This document shows positions 5,698-6,515 of a DNA stretch of 6,515 nt, piece after piece (the stretch's first letter is position 1; every line of letters starts with the position of its first letter). Source of the stretch: an uncultured Porphyromonadaceae bacterium (GTDB lineage Bacteria; Bacteroidota; Bacteroidia; Bacteroidales; Muribaculaceae); contig CAMWQY010000149.1 in the NCBI GenBank assembly GCA_947176355.1, positions 1-6,515 on the forward strand, read 5' to 3'. A program made the position numbers and the translations under genes. The notes under the pieces were generated by a model that was not told where the DNA came from, made no database searches, and was given only the letters and a program-made list of their open reading frames with translations.

Positions 5698-6515
5698 TTA
5701 GAGCTCAGGTCTAGTTGTGGGTACATCCTCACCATTTTGTTCCATCAGCTTAGACAAGTATTCTCTGATTGAATCAAGTTCGTCTTCAAGATCCTCAACT
5801 CTCTGCTTAAGAGCTGCATTTTCTTGAGCAAGACCTTCGATCTGAGCAACGTCAGCGCTGATGTTTGTGAGATTAGACTTAATTTCCTCTACCTCCTCAA
5901 CTACGCCACCGAGCTCTTCGATAGAATTTTGTGCATCACCGAGTTCTTTTTCAACCTTGTCGAAACGAGTCTCTACGCTTGTAGCGAAAGCATCAGTTTG
6001 AGCTGTGAGATCTTCAACAGATTTGTCTGTATCTGCGAGTTCTTTTTCAACCTTATCAAAACGAGTCTCTACGTTTTCAGCAAATGCTTCAGTGTTTGAT
6101 TTGAGTTCGTCAACTTCTGTAGCAAGACCTTCGATCTGAGCAACGTCAGCGCTGATGTTCTTGAGATTAGTCTGAATTTCCTCTACGTCCTTAACGACAC
6201 TGCCGAGCTCTTCGATAGAATTTTCTGCATCGCCAAGACCTTTTTCAACCTTATCGAAGCGAGCTTCTACCATATCAGCGAAAGCATCAGTGTTAGTGTT
6301 GAGCTCCTCAACTTCTTTAGCAATGCCTTCGATCTGAGCAACGTCAGCGCTGATGTTCTTGAGATTAGTCTGGATTTCCTCTACGTCCTTTACGAGGGCG
6401 CCGAGCTCTTCGATAGAATTTTCTGCATCGCCAAGACCCTTTTCAACTTTGTCAAAGCGTGCTTCTACCATATCAGCGAAAGCATCAGTGTTAGTGTTGA
6501 GCTCCTCAACTTCTT
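5698..6515 (-). CDS. Coiled-coil repeat protein of unknown function (5' end outside window)
   Basis: An open frame of 271 complete codons plus stop runs to the right edge without interruption. The ATG at 6471 lies inside a repeat unit and the repeat sequence continues in frame upstream of it, so the true start is outside the window. The protein is built from a 66-residue repeat rich in E, D, N, V, I and L: unit A (6513-6316), unit B (6315-6118), a shortened unit C (6117-6001) and unit D (6000-5824), then a 41-residue tail (5823-5701). Hydrophobic residues recur at 3-4 spacing throughout, which indicates a long coiled coil. The tail contains a regular heptad segment, E-N-A-A-L-K-Q-R-V-E-D-L, up to about E-Y-L-S-K-L-M, then ends in a probably unstructured P-T-T-R-P-E-L. 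There are no cysteines, no tryptophan and no catalytic motif. The missing N-terminus would tell whether it is exported. Structural or scaffolding use is a guess. Confidence 0.85.
   Translation of the reverse strand, partial: EVEELNTNTDAFADMVEARFDKVEKGLGDAENSIEELGALVKDVEEIQTNLKNISADVAQIEGIAKEVEELNTNTDAFADMVEARFDKVEKGLGDAENSIEELGSVVKDVEEIQTNLKNISADVAQIEGLATEVDELKSNTEAFAENVETRFDKVEKELADTDKSVEDLTAQTDAFATSVETRFDKVEKELGDAQNSIEELGGVVEEVEEIKSNLTNISADVAQIEGLAQENAALKQRVEDLEDELDSIREYLSKLMEQNGEDVPTTRPEL
5824..6000 (-). repeat. Coiled-coil repeat unit D (lacks first 7 residues)
   Basis: Fifty-nine codons match residues 8-66 of the 66-residue unit, from Q-T-D-A-F to I-E-G-L-A-Q. It is more diverged from units A and B than they are from each other (for example E-E-V-E-E-I-K-S-N-L-T-N against K-D-V-E-E-I-Q-T-N-L-K-N). 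Confidence 0.8.
6001..6117 (-). repeat. Coiled-coil repeat unit C (truncated to 39 residues)
   Basis: Thirty-nine codons match residues 1-39 of the unit, from E-V-D-E-L to V-E-D-L-T-A. The last 27 residues of a full unit are missing and the frame passes directly into unit D, leaving a local 32-residue period across the junction. Confidence 0.8.
6118..6315 (-). repeat. Coiled-coil repeat unit B (66 residues, 198 bp)
   Basis: A full unit starting E-V-E-E-L-N-T-N-T. By hand alignment it differs from unit A at 14 of 198 bases and 4 of 66 residues, so about 93 percent identical at DNA level. Confidence 0.9.
6316..6513 (-). repeat. Coiled-coil repeat unit A (66 residues, 198 bp)
   Basis: A full unit reaching two bases from the window edge and starting E-V-E-E-L-N-T-N-T like unit B. 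The array may well continue outside the window. Confidence 0.9.

Noticed and set aside
6469..6471. ATG at 6471 as start of the coiled-coil gene.
   Set aside because: The same repeat unit continues in frame to the window edge, with E-V-E-E-L-N-T-N-T-D-A-F-A-D preceding this methionine exactly as inside unit B.
5698..6515. The repeat array as a CRISPR or other non-coding repeat.
   Set aside because: Units are 198 bp, contiguous without spacers, keep an open frame and encode a regular coiled coil.

Overview
The window looks like a chromosomal segment from a Bacteroidota bacterium, most likely order Bacteroidales. Three gene starts carry exact matches to the Bacteroidota -7 promoter box TAnnTTTG. 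No gene start shows a Shine-Dalgarno sequence. Lipoproteins with short signal peptides dominate, and the gene families (Bacteroidales-type TlpA lipoprotein, TolB-like CxxCH lipoprotein, large membrane protein of the DUF6057 type) are typical of that group. The species cannot be read from the sequence.

Layout, left to right. Positions 1-274 (minus) hold the N-terminal 91 residues of a DUF1016/YhcG-type predicted nuclease, cut by the left edge. A 166-bp divergent spacer (275-440) carries two opposed -7 boxes and a G-rich tract that could form a G-quadruplex. Positions 441-1346 (plus) encode a tRNA-dihydrouridine synthase. The rest lies on the minus strand and is read right to left. It comprises a coiled-coil repeat protein (5698 to beyond 6515), a TlpA/ResA-like thioredoxin lipoprotein (4433-5554), and a two-gene operon. 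The operon has a polytopic membrane protein (2897-4330) followed after 24 bp by a lipoprotein with a CxxCH heme-binding motif and a TolB-like propeller (1382-2872).

Transcription units are clearly separated. Three minus-strand intrinsic terminators follow the coiled-coil gene, the TlpA gene and the heme-motif lipoprotein gene. The last two are copies of one exact 34-bp repeat 3 kb apart, which suggests a dispersed terminator-like repeat. The operon promoter (ATTG, 20 bp, TAACTTTG) lies right behind one of these terminators and only 4 bp before the start codon, so its mRNA is probably leaderless or nearly so. The same geometry occurs at the synthase and nuclease genes.

Functionally, the envelope genes may be related. 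The CxxCH lipoprotein would need its cysteines reduced before heme attachment, a job done in other bacteria by TlpA/ResA-type thioredoxins, and such a protein is encoded next door. That link is inference from adjacency. I see no CRISPR array, insertion sequence, tRNA or rRNA, and no complete defence system. The items most worth following are the uncharacterised membrane protein/CxxCH lipoprotein pair, the 66-residue coiled-coil repeat array with near-identical DNA units, the repeated terminator and the leaderless-type starts.
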